Numbered from the stretch's first letter, positions 10,276-20,018 are shown. The stretch is 64,000 nucleotides of DNA from Candidatus Methylobacter oryzae (GCA_945861405.1 CAMAUL010000002.1:1-64000), one strand, 5' to 3'. Notes: a model not told the origin generated them from the sequence alone. Numbers and translations: made by a program.

Positions 10276-11541
10276 TTAAGCACCAGCCAAATAGTTGTAG
10301 CATTGTTCGCTGGTTTTTTTAACCAAATCTAAATGCGAAAATTCACCAGTCCCTGAAAACTTTAATTCAGTCATCAAGCCATTGTTGGCTTGCAGTCTTT
10401 TCTTATACCATTCTTCAAATCCCTTAATTGAGTCTTGTAAATATCCTTCCTTTTCACTGTCTTTGGTCTTCTTTTCGCTGACAATCGGCTTTTCGTAGGC
10501 GCTGGCGGCACAAACAGGAAAGCCTTTACCAATGCCCATAGCCACAAATTCTGCTATGTCCGGCGAAGCCAAGCCAGTTTGGTTGCCCGTGGGTTGTTCA
10601 CCAATACAAGAAAGCAAATAGTAACCAACGAGTTCGGCACATATTTCGGCAATCTGTTGATCACTGCTTTCTTTCGGATAAGCCTTTTTCATATTTTGGA
10701 AAAGCAAATCCAGGTCAATGCAATGATAGTGATAATACACGCCACTACTGAAGCGCCGACTTTCTATCATGCTTGCCCCTGAATGACGAAAGGTAAGTTT
10801 TTCAATCACTTTCGGGTCAGTTGGTTTGATGAGCATTTCATCAAAATTCAACCTTAAATCATCCTCCCCCGTCCAATAGTCTTTTTGTATTGGCACTTCA
10901 TGGGTTGTAAAAGCGTGCATGACCTGTAGGGGCGAATCAACGGGGGCAAAATTATCCTGATTAGTCATCATGCGCCCAAATAACTGGATTTCAGGACATA
11001 AATCACCTCGCAACACTCTACTGTTCAGTTCTTTTTTTAAGTCGTCCAAACCATTCTTTACCCATTTTCCCGCCACGTCTGGGTCATCGGGTATATCACC
11101 TGCCAATTCTTTTAAATGGCTAATGATATTGAGTAGCTCTCCTTTGGAAGTGGCTATCAATTGCGTTTTGGCATCTCCATCTTCAAATTTCGCCATTTTT
11201 TTTGCTACTTCTTTAGCAATGATGGTTGCTACATTTTCATTAACCTTGTCTTCAACAAGCAATCCCGCCAATATTTCCGCAACACGGCTTGTCCTAATCA
11301 ACGGAAAAACCTGATTTGTATCCGCCATGTTTTGCCTGAAGGATGCCAGCATTTCGCCATTTTTTATACGGCTTTTTAAACATTGGCTGGAAATGCGTTG
11401 CCGCCGAACACCGCCAAAATAGAGTTCCTTAGGCCGTCCTAAATCATCACGATTCATATTATTGGCACTGTGGCATTTAAGCATGTGCAGTTCCAAGCGG
11501 TGATGGGTTTGTGGTTTAAATTCAAAGCTAAATGTACTCAT
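10276..11541 (-). CDS. cas7e: Cascade backbone subunit Cas7e (CasC)
   Basis: Cas7e polymerises along the crRNA spacer and forms the Cascade backbone. The 421-residue protein contains the family's N-terminal HMLKCHSANNMNRDDLGRPK and GVRRQRISSQCLKSRI, and central FGRMM and VDSPLQVMHAFTTHEV. The C-terminal region ends with LKFSGTGEFSHLDLV. At 421 residues it is longer than E. coli CasC (about 363), with the extra length in charged Lys-rich stretches. Gaps to cse2 (11 bp) and cas5e (2 bp) indicate one operon. Confidence 0.96.
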   Translation of the reverse strand: MSTFSFEFKPQTHHRLELHMLKCHSANNMNRDDLGRPKELYFGGVRRQRISSQCLKSRIKNGEMLASFRQNMADTNQVFPLIRTSRVAEILAGLLVEDKVNENVATIIAKEVAKKMAKFEDGDAKTQLIATSKGELLNIISHLKELAGDIPDDPDVAGKWVKNGLDDLKKELNSRVLRGDLCPEIQLFGRMMTNQDNFAPVDSPLQVMHAFTTHEVPIQKDYWTGEDDLRLNFDEMLIKPTDPKVIEKLTFRHSGASMIESRRFSSGVYYHYHCIDLDLLFQNMKKAYPKESSDQQIAEICAELVGYYLLSCIGEQPTGNQTGLASPDIAEFVAMGIGKGFPVCAASAYEKPIVSEKKTKDSEKEGYLQDSIKGFEEWYKKRLQANNGLMTELKFSGTGEFSHLDLVKKTSEQCYNYLAGA

Positions 11542-11552
11542 GTCATGTTCCT

Positions 11553-12068
11553 TTAATTAATTTGAAAAAAGTCTCTTGCCCAAGAACGCAATGTTTTTTG
11601 ACGATTAGACGGATTTGAAAAATTGACCAAATCCCAATAGAGCTTGCCAAAATCAATTTCTGGCTCCCCATCTTTGGTAATGGTGGCAATAGTTAGTAAA
11701 TCGTCCGTCAACTCTTCAACAGATTCAGAGGCGAACAGTCCTTCAATTCGGCGCAGATTGATTTTTTCTTTATTGGCACACAGCCATAACCCTAGGCCTT
11801 TAAGGACTGGCTTGTCTCCAGTGATAGGTTGCTGCACCATAATCCAAGCAAATGGAATCAGCCGTGCACAAATATCGTTACTTAATTTCTCGTCGAGTTT
11901 CTTGGCAGGATTAAGACATTGCCAGAAAGCCGCTAATATCTGCGGATCGTCAGCCCGCCTTAAAATGGCTCTATCTCCAGGCGACAATTCTTTAAGTAGG
12001 CGAATAAATTCGCGGGGCGCCTGATAACTATCTTTTTTTGGGGGATTTTCGGTCATGTTTTTTCCCAT
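11553..12068 (-). CDS. cse2: Cascade small subunit Cse2 (CasB)
   Basis: Cse2 dimers line the belly of type I-E Cascade and stabilise the R-loop. The 171-residue protein is helical and basic, with LSPGDRAILRRADDP near the start and NRQKTLRSWARDFFQ at the end, both typical of CasB. It overlaps the end of cas8e by 41 bp. An alternative start at 12056 (MTENPP) has a slightly better upstream purine run and would give 167 residues. Confidence 0.92.
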   Translation of the reverse strand: MGKNMTENPPKKDSYQAPREFIRLLKELSPGDRAILRRADDPQILAAFWQCLNPAKKLDEKLSNDICARLIPFAWIMVQQPITGDKPVLKGLGLWLCANKEKINLRRIEGLFASESVEELTDDLLTIATITKDGEPEIDFGKLYWDLVNFSNPSNRQKTLRSWARDFFQIN

Positions 12069-14187
12069 CTACTTTTTGGTTGTAGGTTGCAAGTGCCTTA
12101 TTTTCCAAGAAACACGCCGCAAGTTCAGTCGAATTAAGCGGAAACTGCTCCAAATATTGCAGCAATAATTTCCTTCCGCTTTCAGATAGTTGTTGTTTTG
12201 CTATAAACAATATGTCTTGCTTTTGGGTATTGCCTTTTTGTTTGGCAATGCTTATCAGGCAATCGAGAGCGTCCTTCCATAAGGCATCTGCCATAGCAAG
12301 GAATTGAGGTGTGCGGCTAAGAAGGTTATCAGTTTTTTTTGCGGAGATTAGTTTGTAAGACTGTTTGTTGCCGTTAACATCAACTTCAACTTTATGGCTT
12401 AGAACGCTACCCGATTCTTGAAGCGCGTTGATGACGGTATACACATAGTCAATTAATTCTTTGGCGTAATGCTCATGAAGCTGTTGAATTTCTTTATGTA
12501 TCTTATCTACGGCTGTTGAGATAGCCTGTACCTGTTTATCTTCTAAATTTTCTGTTGCCAAAAATTTTTCATTGAATTCATTAACTACACGCTCGATTTC
12601 ATCAGCCTTTTGGATAAGATCAGTTCCATTAAAATAATCCTTTTCCAATAGTTGATGCTTAGTCCGGCTAATAGCGTTTAACTCCGTTTGCAATTGTTGA
12701 TGGAGCTCTTTTTTGTCAACCGATGAAGGCGGATTTACTCCTTTTGCCTTTTTTTCCGCTTTCAATGCGTTAATGAGTGTATGCACACTGTTAACGCTCT
12801 GGCTCAATGGCTCAGCAAGCTCTTCATTACTGGAATCCTGTATTTCTTGAAATATCGGTTCTAATAAATCGAAACTGTAGGTGCTATTGGTAACACTATC
12901 AATGTCACGGCCTTTTTTGTAACCTAAACCAGCTATTTCAATTCCTATCTTGAACCTGCTGTCAGTTACATCAGCCAGTTGTTTTAACAAAATCGGTTTG
13001 TCTTGATCATTTATAGCAAACAAATCTGCCCAATGCGGCTTGCGGCTTGTATAATTATTTTTAAATCCTTCGGTTAATAATCTTGCTTTTTCATCATTGA
13101 TATTTCGATAAGCCAAAGCAGGATGACGGAGTTCTTGCCGATAAAGCCTGTTAAAGGTAAACGCAGAAGGTTGCTTACCATTTTTTTCATCGTCTTTAGT
13201 TTTAAATTTAGCTTTCCAGAGCGGTGTTTTTTCGATATAGATTTTCTTTACTGGATCAGAAAGCTTATCTTTAAAAATTTCTATTTCATCTTTCGCATAA
13301 AATCCGCTTACCCTAATCTGTTGCGGCAAAATTACGTTCCCGCAAAAATCACATTTTCCCGTATAGTCCACTTCTTCGTAAGCCAAACGCACCGCCCTAA
13401 TAAACGGTAACCACGCATCCGCCAGATGCCCTCTTTGTTGCTCTGGGCTTAGCCATTTTTCTAATGGCAAGGGTTGATTTGGAGTCAATCTGTCAGAAGA
13501 AAAACAGTCCGGCACCCAAGGCATAGGTTTAAAACTTTCCGGGCTTAATTGCTTCCTGTCCACCATATATCCCTGCCTATCAGCATTGATGAGATGCAAT
13601 GCCAAGGTTGCCCGCAGAGAACCATTCAATAGCACAGGTGAAAAAAGCAAGGAATTGTTAACGGCGGATGTACTCCAATATTTAGCAAACGCCGCCGTAT
13701 AAAAATGCTGGGAGTATAAACCGATTAAAGCACAGCTGGGACACAAGCCGTCAATCCGTTCTCCACCTTGCCGCAAGCCTTTGGTTTTATCGCCCGATAC
13801 TTGAAAAGGCTGTAATAATTGCTCTATAGGCTTTTTCTGGTCTTTTTCCTCAAATATTTCGTTTGATATTTGTAAAAAGGCAACATCACCAAAAAGATTG
13901 AATCCGTCAGGCGGATTTTTTATGGCCTGTATACATTCATCAGGCCAAGGTTGGTTGTTTACCAAGGTATTCCATGCGTTTTTGTCTAGGGATATTTTTT
14001 TGCTGGATAAGGCTGCTTCAAGTAAACCTGCCAGCAAAAAACGCGCAAAGACATTTATCAATTGCGTGGGATAATCAAAGCCAAGCAAATCATCCCTAGC
14101 GATTATTTCTTGCAGGGCTAATAGCTCTTTACCATTAGCCCGATTACGGACTGGAAATAGCGGTTCCGAATAAATTGAATAATTCAT
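12028..14187 (-). CDS. cas8e: Cascade large subunit Cas8e (Cse1/CasA), enlarged
   Basis: Cas8e recognises the PAM and recruits Cas3. The N-terminal part (LFPVRNRANGKELLALQEII, FNLFGDVAFLQ) and paired zinc-type cysteines (CPSC near residue 149 and CDFC near 282) match the CasA family. At 719 residues it is over 200 longer than E. coli CasA (502). The extra length lies mostly in the C-terminal half, roughly residues 450-620, which is Lys/Glu/Gln-rich with heptad-like character and probably forms a coiled coil. This is the first gene of the effector operon, starting 109 bp from the cas3 start. Confidence 0.93.
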   Translation of the reverse strand: MNYSIYSEPLFPVRNRANGKELLALQEIIARDDLLGFDYPTQLINVFARFLLAGLLEAALSSKKISLDKNAWNTLVNNQPWPDECIQAIKNPPDGFNLFGDVAFLQISNEIFEEKDQKKPIEQLLQPFQVSGDKTKGLRQGGERIDGLCPSCALIGLYSQHFYTAAFAKYWSTSAVNNSLLFSPVLLNGSLRATLALHLINADRQGYMVDRKQLSPESFKPMPWVPDCFSSDRLTPNQPLPLEKWLSPEQQRGHLADAWLPFIRAVRLAYEEVDYTGKCDFCGNVILPQQIRVSGFYAKDEIEIFKDKLSDPVKKIYIEKTPLWKAKFKTKDDEKNGKQPSAFTFNRLYRQELRHPALAYRNINDEKARLLTEGFKNNYTSRKPHWADLFAINDQDKPILLKQLADVTDSRFKIGIEIAGLGYKKGRDIDSVTNSTYSFDLLEPIFQEIQDSSNEELAEPLSQSVNSVHTLINALKAEKKAKGVNPPSSVDKKELHQQLQTELNAISRTKHQLLEKDYFNGTDLIQKADEIERVVNEFNEKFLATENLEDKQVQAISTAVDKIHKEIQQLHEHYAKELIDYVYTVINALQESGSVLSHKVEVDVNGNKQSYKLISAKKTDNLLSRTPQFLAMADALWKDALDCLISIAKQKGNTQKQDILFIAKQQLSESGRKLLLQYLEQFPLNSTELAACFLENKALATYNQKVDGKKHDRKSPKKR

Positions 14188-14295
14188 GGCTTGAATTCCT
14201 TATTGCGATGGGGTGATAATAGAATCAATTGGATTGTTAATCAACACTCTTTTAAATTTATTAGTTCTATTATCGAACCTAACAATATTATATTT
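14188..14295. promoter_or_regulatory. Divergent cas3 / cas8e control region
   Basis: This 108-bp AT-rich region separates the cas8e and cas3 starts and must hold both promoters. Positions 14233-14245 (ATTGTTAATCAAC, an imperfect dyad TTG..TTA..CAA) also occur exactly in the CRISPR leader at 6194-6206. Possible -10 elements for cas3 lie near TATTAT and TAATAT at 14270-14291. Two WYL regulators encoded downstream of cas3 are candidates for acting here. Confidence 0.6.
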
Positions 14296-16932
14296 ATGAA
14301 TTATAAATACTTGCATGGAAAATCAGCCTTAACACATCAGGGCAAAGACTATCCTCATAATAGCTTGGTCGCTCATGTTTTGGCTGTTGCCGCGTGTGCC
14401 AAAGTTATTTTTGAACAGCCTCAATGCTTGAAACGTTTGCATCAGCAAGGCTTTAATGATTCAACATTGTTGATTTTGATCGCTGCCCTACATGATATTG
14501 GCAAAGCTTCGCGTTTGTTTCAAAAGCTGGTAAAAAACCCAGCCCCAGACTATGAGGCGATTTCATACGGCCAAGCAAAGGAATGGAAGCATGGCGTCGA
14601 TGGTTTTAAGCACTATGGCGCAATTATGCAAAAGGTCGCAGAAGATTTATTAGATTTAAATGAAACCCAATCAAGCAACATCGTAGAGTTATTATTTTCT
14701 TCATGCGGCCATCATGGAAAATATCCCCCAGACAAACCTCTTCCTATAAGTGGGCATGAGAATGACATGGAGGAGCAAGCAACAATAATATTTTTAGCAA
14801 ATGAACTCATAGAGTTATTTTGTGTTAATAATAACCATTGCCCCACAACAAGACTTTCAAACGGTTTTATCCACTGGTTTGCTGGCTGGGTAGTATTGGC
14901 TGACTGGCTGGGTTCCGACAGTGAAACATTCAAACCCGTAATTTGCTCGGACTTAGAAACTCTTAATCTTGATGAACTGTTCCAAGATTATGTTCAATGT
15001 GCCAAACAACGCATTACCGATTTAAAACTATTTACAGTTGGAAACCCATTTTGGGCCAATTTAGTGCCTGAATATATTGCACGGAAACTTCATGCATCTG
15101 GGGACAATTTAAATCCAATGCAAATATGGGCAACTGAATTTCCAATCAATGACGGAAAAAACATCATTATTTGCGAAGTTCCAATGGGGGCGGGTAAAAC
15201 AGAATTTGCCGAAATTATTGCAGCCAGAATGATTGCCGATGGCAAAGTGGATGGGATGGTTTTTGCGATGCCTACTCAAGGCTCAGCCAATCAGATACAA
15301 AAAAGGCTCAATGAAGATTTGAGTTATCCAGTGTTCCAATTACCTACCAATCTCGCCCATGCGAATGCAAAGTGGGAAAGTCTTTCGCAACATGATTCGG
15401 GCCAGTACGGAAATGACTCTCAAAATGATGTCACCCGTTGGTTGTTTCAGGAGAATAAACGCTGTTTTTTAGCACCAGTTTCCGTTGTCACTGTCGATCA
15501 AATAGAACTCGCCGCCTTAAATTGCAAACACAGCTTTCTTAGGGCCGCAGCAATGTCTAGGCACTTAGTCGTCATTGATGAAATTCATGCTTATGATGCC
15601 TACATGTCAGAACTCATTCAACAAACATTGGCTTATCTGGGCAAAATGGGTACGCCCGTTATCTTGTTATCCGCAACATTACCGGATAAAACACGCAATA
15701 ACTTGTTATCCGCTTATTGGGGGAGACCTGAGATCAACATTAACACGGCACAGTACCCACGCATTACTTGGGCAACCGAACCATCAACCACAGCTGAATG
15801 TGTGCATCTTGAAAACCAAAACGCCCCCGTTTCAGAAGTTACTTTAGCCACCATTACGGATACCTTTCTTATCGAAGAAGCCCTAAAAAATGCTAACGAA
15901 AATTGTGTTTGCGTCATCTGCAATTCAGTTTCTTCTTCGATTGAGCGGTATCAGGAACTTTTAAAGGCCCGTCCTAATGGCAGTGAAATTGAAATACTGC
16001 TCTTTCATGCCCGATTCATTAGGCAGCACCGTTCAGACAAGGAACAGGAAGTTACACTGCTTTTCGATAAAAACAGTCCGGCACCAGCAAGAAAAGGCAA
16101 AATCCTTGTTGCCACCCAAGTCGTTGAGCAAAGCCTCGATCTTGATTTTGATTATCTCTATACCGAACTGGCACCCATAGACCTAATCCTACAACGCATG
16201 GGGCGTTTGCATCGGCATAGACGCGAATACAGACACTTCAAACCCTGCTTAACCGTTGTTTTGCCGGAAGACAGCGAAACCGGTTGGTTTGCTGCCACCC
16301 AGAAAATTTACCCTCATCCTGAACTACTATCTAAAACGCGGGAATTTATAGAACAAACCGACAATCTGTTATTACCGAAGGCTATTGGGGACACTGTATC
16401 AACTATTTATGAGGGACTAGAGGAGTTGCCCCACGAATATCAACAGCAAAGTAAAGCCGCTAACCGTTGCTTTTCATTTACCTCAGATTACGCCCTAAGC
16501 GAACAAATTGAAGATATAGATGACTCAAGTAATACTAGAGATGCGGCTGACAGCCTTAATATTTTAATCTTGATGCAGTTAAACGATAAAATTATTTTAC
16601 CTAATCGACACCAACTCAAAGTCCCTAATCCCTTGGATAAAAGAGGAAAAATATCTAAAGAACATCTACAAGCAGTTCATCCATTTATCATTTCCTTATC
16701 TGACAACAATCCTAAAAACCCAGACACACTTGCAAAAAAACTAATTCGATCAAAAAGCCGTTCTATTAACTCAATTTGGCCCGAAACTGAAAATATAATG
16801 GATGATCTTCCTTACCAATATATTTTAGTGGGTGAATATAATGAAGAATGCAACTTCGATTGGGGAATAGTGGAAGGCTGGAAGTTTTTCTACACCCTTG
16901 AGTTGGGTTTGGTATGGGAGCGGAAAAAGTGA
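14296..16932 (+). CDS. cas3: CRISPR nuclease-helicase Cas3 (type I-E)
   Basis: Cas3 is recruited by target-bound Cascade to unwind and degrade DNA. From the ATG at 14296 it has 878 residues. An upstream TTG at 14191 would add 35 residues of unrelated sequence and was rejected. The N-terminal HD nuclease domain shows ALHDIGKAS (His66-Asp67). The SF2 helicase follows with Walker A MGAGKTE (about 296-302), DEIH (about 428-431), LLSATLP and the arginine-finger motif QRMGRLHRHRR. A typical C-terminal domain completes the protein. It diverges from cas8e, and its last bases overlap a WYL regulator gene. Confidence 0.97.
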   Translation: MNYKYLHGKSALTHQGKDYPHNSLVAHVLAVAACAKVIFEQPQCLKRLHQQGFNDSTLLILIAALHDIGKASRLFQKLVKNPAPDYEAISYGQAKEWKHGVDGFKHYGAIMQKVAEDLLDLNETQSSNIVELLFSSCGHHGKYPPDKPLPISGHENDMEEQATIIFLANELIELFCVNNNHCPTTRLSNGFIHWFAGWVVLADWLGSDSETFKPVICSDLETLNLDELFQDYVQCAKQRITDLKLFTVGNPFWANLVPEYIARKLHASGDNLNPMQIWATEFPINDGKNIIICEVPMGAGKTEFAEIIAARMIADGKVDGMVFAMPTQGSANQIQKRLNEDLSYPVFQLPTNLAHANAKWESLSQHDSGQYGNDSQNDVTRWLFQENKRCFLAPVSVVTVDQIELAALNCKHSFLRAAAMSRHLVVIDEIHAYDAYMSELIQQTLAYLGKMGTPVILLSATLPDKTRNNLLSAYWGRPEININTAQYPRITWATEPSTTAECVHLENQNAPVSEVTLATITDTFLIEEALKNANENCVCVICNSVSSSIERYQELLKARPNGSEIEILLFHARFIRQHRSDKEQEVTLLFDKNSPAPARKGKILVATQVVEQSLDLDFDYLYTELAPIDLILQRMGRLHRHRREYRHFKPCLTVVLPEDSETGWFAATQKIYPHPELLSKTREFIEQTDNLLLPKAIGDTVSTIYEGLEELPHEYQQQSKAANRCFSFTSDYALSEQIEDIDDSSNTRDAADSLNILILMQLNDKIILPNRHQLKVPNPLDKRGKISKEHLQAVHPFIISLSDNNPKNPDTLAKKLIRSKSRSINSIWPETENIMDDLPYQYILVGEYNEECNFDWGIVEGWKFFYTLELGLVWERKK

Positions 16933-17717
16933 ACGATAAAATCCCTCTTAAGTTGAAAAAATTTATATTCTGGAACCAGTCAATCTCCCTTTCTGATGTG
17001 CAACGGGTATTAGGATTAGGCAAAACCCGTTCAAATGATTATTTTCTTGAATTAAAAAATTATCTTCAGAGCAATTTAGTTAAACATGGTCATCGTTATC
17101 AAGTAATCGGAACACTTCCTTTTGCATTTTCTTCAAGTTCCCTATTGAATGAATTGCTAACTTGGAAAAAGAATAAATCATCGGAAGAATTTTACTTTAA
17201 ATGTAATAACGTATATATCGATCCTCTCTATTCCCCTAATTTCAATAATGAGGCTATTAAAACAATACTCTCGGCACTGAACCAAAAACAGGCCATAGAA
17301 ATTGGTTATGTGGATGCAAAACCAGATGCAAATGAAGAAATTCGTCTCATCAGGCCTTTAGCATTGTGTTTTGTAAATGAAAGATGGCACATTCATGCCT
17401 ATTGTTATAAACGGGAAGATGCTCGGGACTTTGTACTTTCAAGAATCACTTTAGCTGGCAAACCTGTTAAATTAAAATTCCCTGGACTAGCTGCAAGCAT
17501 ACAAAACATGCAACAAATGATTTCTATTACAATTGCTGCTCATCCCAACTTAACAGTAGATCAAAAAAGTGTAGTAGAGCGAGAATACGGGATAGAAAAC
17601 AGTATTAGGACGATTCAAATTCCGAAACATCAATTGTTCTATTTTAAGAAGAAATATCTTGCTGGGGATAATGAAGGCCCACCCAATAAGTTTCTAATTG
17701 AAATAACAAACAGGTGA
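16914..17717 (+). CDS. WYL-domain transcriptional regulator overlapping cas3
   Basis: The 267-residue protein has an N-terminal helix-turn-helix-like segment (SLSDVQRVLGLGKTRSNDYFLELKN cut at residues 22-46) and a WYL-type ligand-sensing domain around residues 125-180, including RLIRPLALCFVNERWHIHAY and DFVLSRI. WYL proteins regulate several defence systems, including CRISPR-Cas and BREX. The gene overlaps cas3 by 19 bp and is thus co-expressed with it. That makes it a good candidate for controlling this locus, but the operator is not proven. Its 3' end overlaps the next, oppositely oriented WYL gene by 24 bp. Confidence 0.85.
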   Translation: MGAEKVNDKIPLKLKKFIFWNQSISLSDVQRVLGLGKTRSNDYFLELKNYLQSNLVKHGHRYQVIGTLPFAFSSSSLLNELLTWKKNKSSEEFYFKCNNVYIDPLYSPNFNNEAIKTILSALNQKQAIEIGYVDAKPDANEEIRLIRPLALCFVNERWHIHAYCYKREDARDFVLSRITLAGKPVKLKFPGLAASIQNMQQMISITIAAHPNLTVDQKSVVEREYGIENSIRTIQIPKHQLFYFKKKYLAGDNEGPPNKFLIEITNR

Positions 17718-18596
17718 AATTATCGCATGTAATCGATATATGTCGTTGAACGGGATGCTCAGCTGGTAGTTGCCGTTGTCCAGCCATTGTCCCTGTTGGT
17801 TCGGATGCCAGTTTTCATCGGCGACCCATTTGGCTCTGGCTTTGGTAAATTCCAGTACGGCGGTGTGTTCTGCGGCTCCGCTGAAAATGCCATAGGACGA
17901 GGTGAGGAATTGTTCCAGCTGTTTCGGGTCGGTCGGCAGGGCAATTTGATCTAGTATTTTTGCTGAGCCGATGTTGTCTACGGCGAATACCCGCAGTTGA
18001 TCCCGGTGATGGCAGTGGGCGGCCAGATACCAGTTGTCCCGATAGTAGATCAGTTGTTGCGGCGAGACGGTTCTTTGGGTTTGTGCCGCGTTATCGCCTC
18101 TGGCGGTGTAGTGGATGTCGATTCGTTTGCCGTTGAACAGGGCGGTGGCTATTTTCTTGAACTGGGCATCGTCTTTTAAGCGCCGACCGATGGAGAGGAT
18201 TTTTATTTTCTGCGAAATATTGGCCGGGGTGTGCGGCTGTAATTTGAACAGTTGGTTGATTCTTTGTTGCAGCTGGCTTATCTGCTGGCTGAGTATGCCT
18301 GGGCTGATGTTTTGCAGGATTTGATGACAGATTAGCAAGCCGTTCAGTTCTTCGGCGCTGAACCAGAGTCCGGGCAGTTGGTAGGGCTTGTCTGCATGTT
18401 GCCGGTCGTAGTAATAGCCGTTGAGTTTCCGGTCGTACTCCAGCGGCGCATCAAGATAAGTGCGCATATCTTCGATGTAACGCGCCGCTGTTGCCTTGGC
18501 GCATTCCAGTTCTTTCATGATGACTGTTAACGGTATCGGTATGCGCCGGTTGGTTAATAGATTATGTAAGCGATATATTCGGTCGAATCGATCCAT
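17694..18596 (-). CDS. YafY-type HTH-WYL transcriptional regulator
   Basis: The 300-residue protein starting MDRFDRIYRLHNLLTNRR has the DeoR/YafY-like winged helix (VIMKELECAKATAARYIEDM) and a canonical WYL domain with the WYL tripeptide itself in YYRDNWYLAAHCH, followed by RVFAVDNIG. The start at 18596 is chosen because the family begins MDRxxRI; 20 extra upstream residues are unlike the family. It converges on the cas3-linked WYL gene with a 24-bp tail overlap. It is a likely repressor, either of the CRISPR locus or of an unseen target. Confidence 0.88.
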   Translation of the reverse strand: MDRFDRIYRLHNLLTNRRIPIPLTVIMKELECAKATAARYIEDMRTYLDAPLEYDRKLNGYYYDRQHADKPYQLPGLWFSAEELNGLLICHQILQNISPGILSQQISQLQQRINQLFKLQPHTPANISQKIKILSIGRRLKDDAQFKKIATALFNGKRIDIHYTARGDNAAQTQRTVSPQQLIYYRDNWYLAAHCHHRDQLRVFAVDNIGSAKILDQIALPTDPKQLEQFLTSSYGIFSGAAEHTAVLEFTKARAKWVADENWHPNQQGQWLDNGNYQLSIPFNDIYRLHAIISPVCYFN

Positions 18597-19102
18597 TTGG
18601 TTTTTTCCTGTTTTGTATATCTTAGTTGTCTTTATCAGCAACTTATCGAGCGCCACATAGGGGACACGCTTGCAATAATCCGTACATTCTATCCCCTATC
18701 TCTCTGGGCAATGTCGTTAAGTTAAGCGATTTTTTAGTTCACATAAGAAATAGTGATCGCTGGAGTGCAAGCTCTGCTTGCGTTAGCAGGCGAAGCCTGC
18801 ACTCCAAATGCCGAAGACTTTTCTTAACTTAACGGCATTGTCCCTATGGTAGGGTGAATAAGGTGTCGCTTTGCGGCTTCCACATTCCAACTGCGGCGCT
18901 GTCAAAGGACTGCTTGAATACAAGCAAAAAGCGTCCTGCTCACGCTAAAAGACATAACGGTGTACCGAGACACGAAGTTTATTCTTCGTGGCTTCGTGAT
19001 GACAATCCTTTAAGTTAATGCAAATGTCATCAAACAGTTAACTTGCTGTAATAATTCAAGCGTATTTTAGCCGTCATCGAAACTTGTTGAAGGCGGATTA
19101 AT
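18597..19102. other. Intergenic region between the CRISPR locus and the phosphoesterase gene
   Basis: This 506-bp stretch contains the MITE-like element (18706-18845) and, near 18970-19005, short repeats around CACGAAG/CTTCGTG that can pair. No further gene was recognised. It marks the right border of the defence locus. Confidence 0.5.
18706..18845. repeat. MITE-like element with imperfect terminal inverted repeats
   Basis: Ends of about 21 bp form imperfect inverted repeats: GGGCAATGTCGTTAAGTTAA on the left and its near complement ending TTAACGGCATTGTCCC on the right. Between them lies a second palindrome whose outer arms are TGGAGTGCA and TGCACTCCA. At about 140 bp without a gene it looks like a non-autonomous transposable element. 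Confidence 0.65.
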
Positions 19103-19900
19103 ATGACTTTGAAATATCGATCAATCTGGATTTCCGATACGCATCTGGGCACTAAAGGCTGCAAGGCCGAACAGCTTAGAGATTTTCTCGATAACGTCGA
19201 ATGCGATTATCTATACCTGGTCGGCGATATTATCGATTTATGGAGTTTCAAATCTGGCTTATATTGGCCTGCCCTGCACAGCGACATCGTGCAACGAGTA
19301 CTCGACAAGGCTAAAAAAGGCACCCGCGTCATTTATATCCCCGGCAATCACGACGAGCAATTCCGCAGACATATCGGAATGCATTTTAACGGCGTTGACA
19401 TCCAGCTCAATGCCGTCCATACCACCCAAGACGGCCGCAAGTTTCTGGTTCTGCACGGCGATGAATTCGACAGCATCGTCTGCCACAATAAAAACCTGGC
19501 TTACATAGGCGGCGAGGCTTATGAAGTGTTATTGGTCGTCAACCGCTGGCTGAATGTGTTGCGCACAAAAATGGGCTTCAAACACTGGTCAATCTCCGCA
19601 TTCTTGAAACACAAGGTCAAAAACATCATCAGCTTCATGGATAACTACCAACATATCCTGAGCCTGGAAGCGCAGAAAAAACAGGTGGACGGCGTGATTT
19701 GCGGCCATATCCATCATGCCGATATTACCGACATGGAATTCGGCAAAACCTACTGCAATTGCGGCGACTGGGTGGAAAGCTGCACCGCATTGGTTGAAGA
19801 TGGGGCCGGTCAACTGTCCATTATCCACTGGGAAGAACAGAGCTTACAGCTGCTGGATCAGCAGCTTGAGCCGCAGCCGGATTATGCGGAAGCGGCTTAA
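19103..19900 (+). CDS. LpxH-like calcineurin-type metallophosphoesterase
   Basis: The 265-residue protein has the full set of metallophosphoesterase motifs: SDTHLG (D-x-H), VGDIIDLW, PGNHDEQF, LHGDEFD and GHIHHAD. These match the UDP-2,3-diacylglucosamine hydrolase-like family (COG2908), which acts in lipid A synthesis or, for paralogues, on related pyrophosphates. It is somewhat longer than E. coli LpxH (about 240), so whether it is the true LpxH or a paralogue is unclear. It stands alone, with no co-directional partner nearby. Confidence 0.88.
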   Translation: MTLKYRSIWISDTHLGTKGCKAEQLRDFLDNVECDYLYLVGDIIDLWSFKSGLYWPALHSDIVQRVLDKAKKGTRVIYIPGNHDEQFRRHIGMHFNGVDIQLNAVHTTQDGRKFLVLHGDEFDSIVCHNKNLAYIGGEAYEVLLVVNRWLNVLRTKMGFKHWSISAFLKHKVKNIISFMDNYQHILSLEAQKKQVDGVICGHIHHADITDMEFGKTYCNCGDWVESCTALVEDGAGQLSIIHWEEQSLQLLDQQLEPQPDYAEAA

Positions 19901-20018
19901 TTTTGTCAGTAGCCTCTTTATGACACACGATACTCGATAGGAGGCATTCCTGTAGACCCAAATGGCATAAGTGTTGCTTGTCCATAAATCTCTAAATTCA
20001 AGTCAGGAGTATGGTTCT

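Noticed and set aside
14191..14295. Upstream TTG start for cas3
   Set aside because: The 35 extra residues do not resemble Cas3, and the start would lie 4 bp from the divergent cas8e start, leaving no promoter space.
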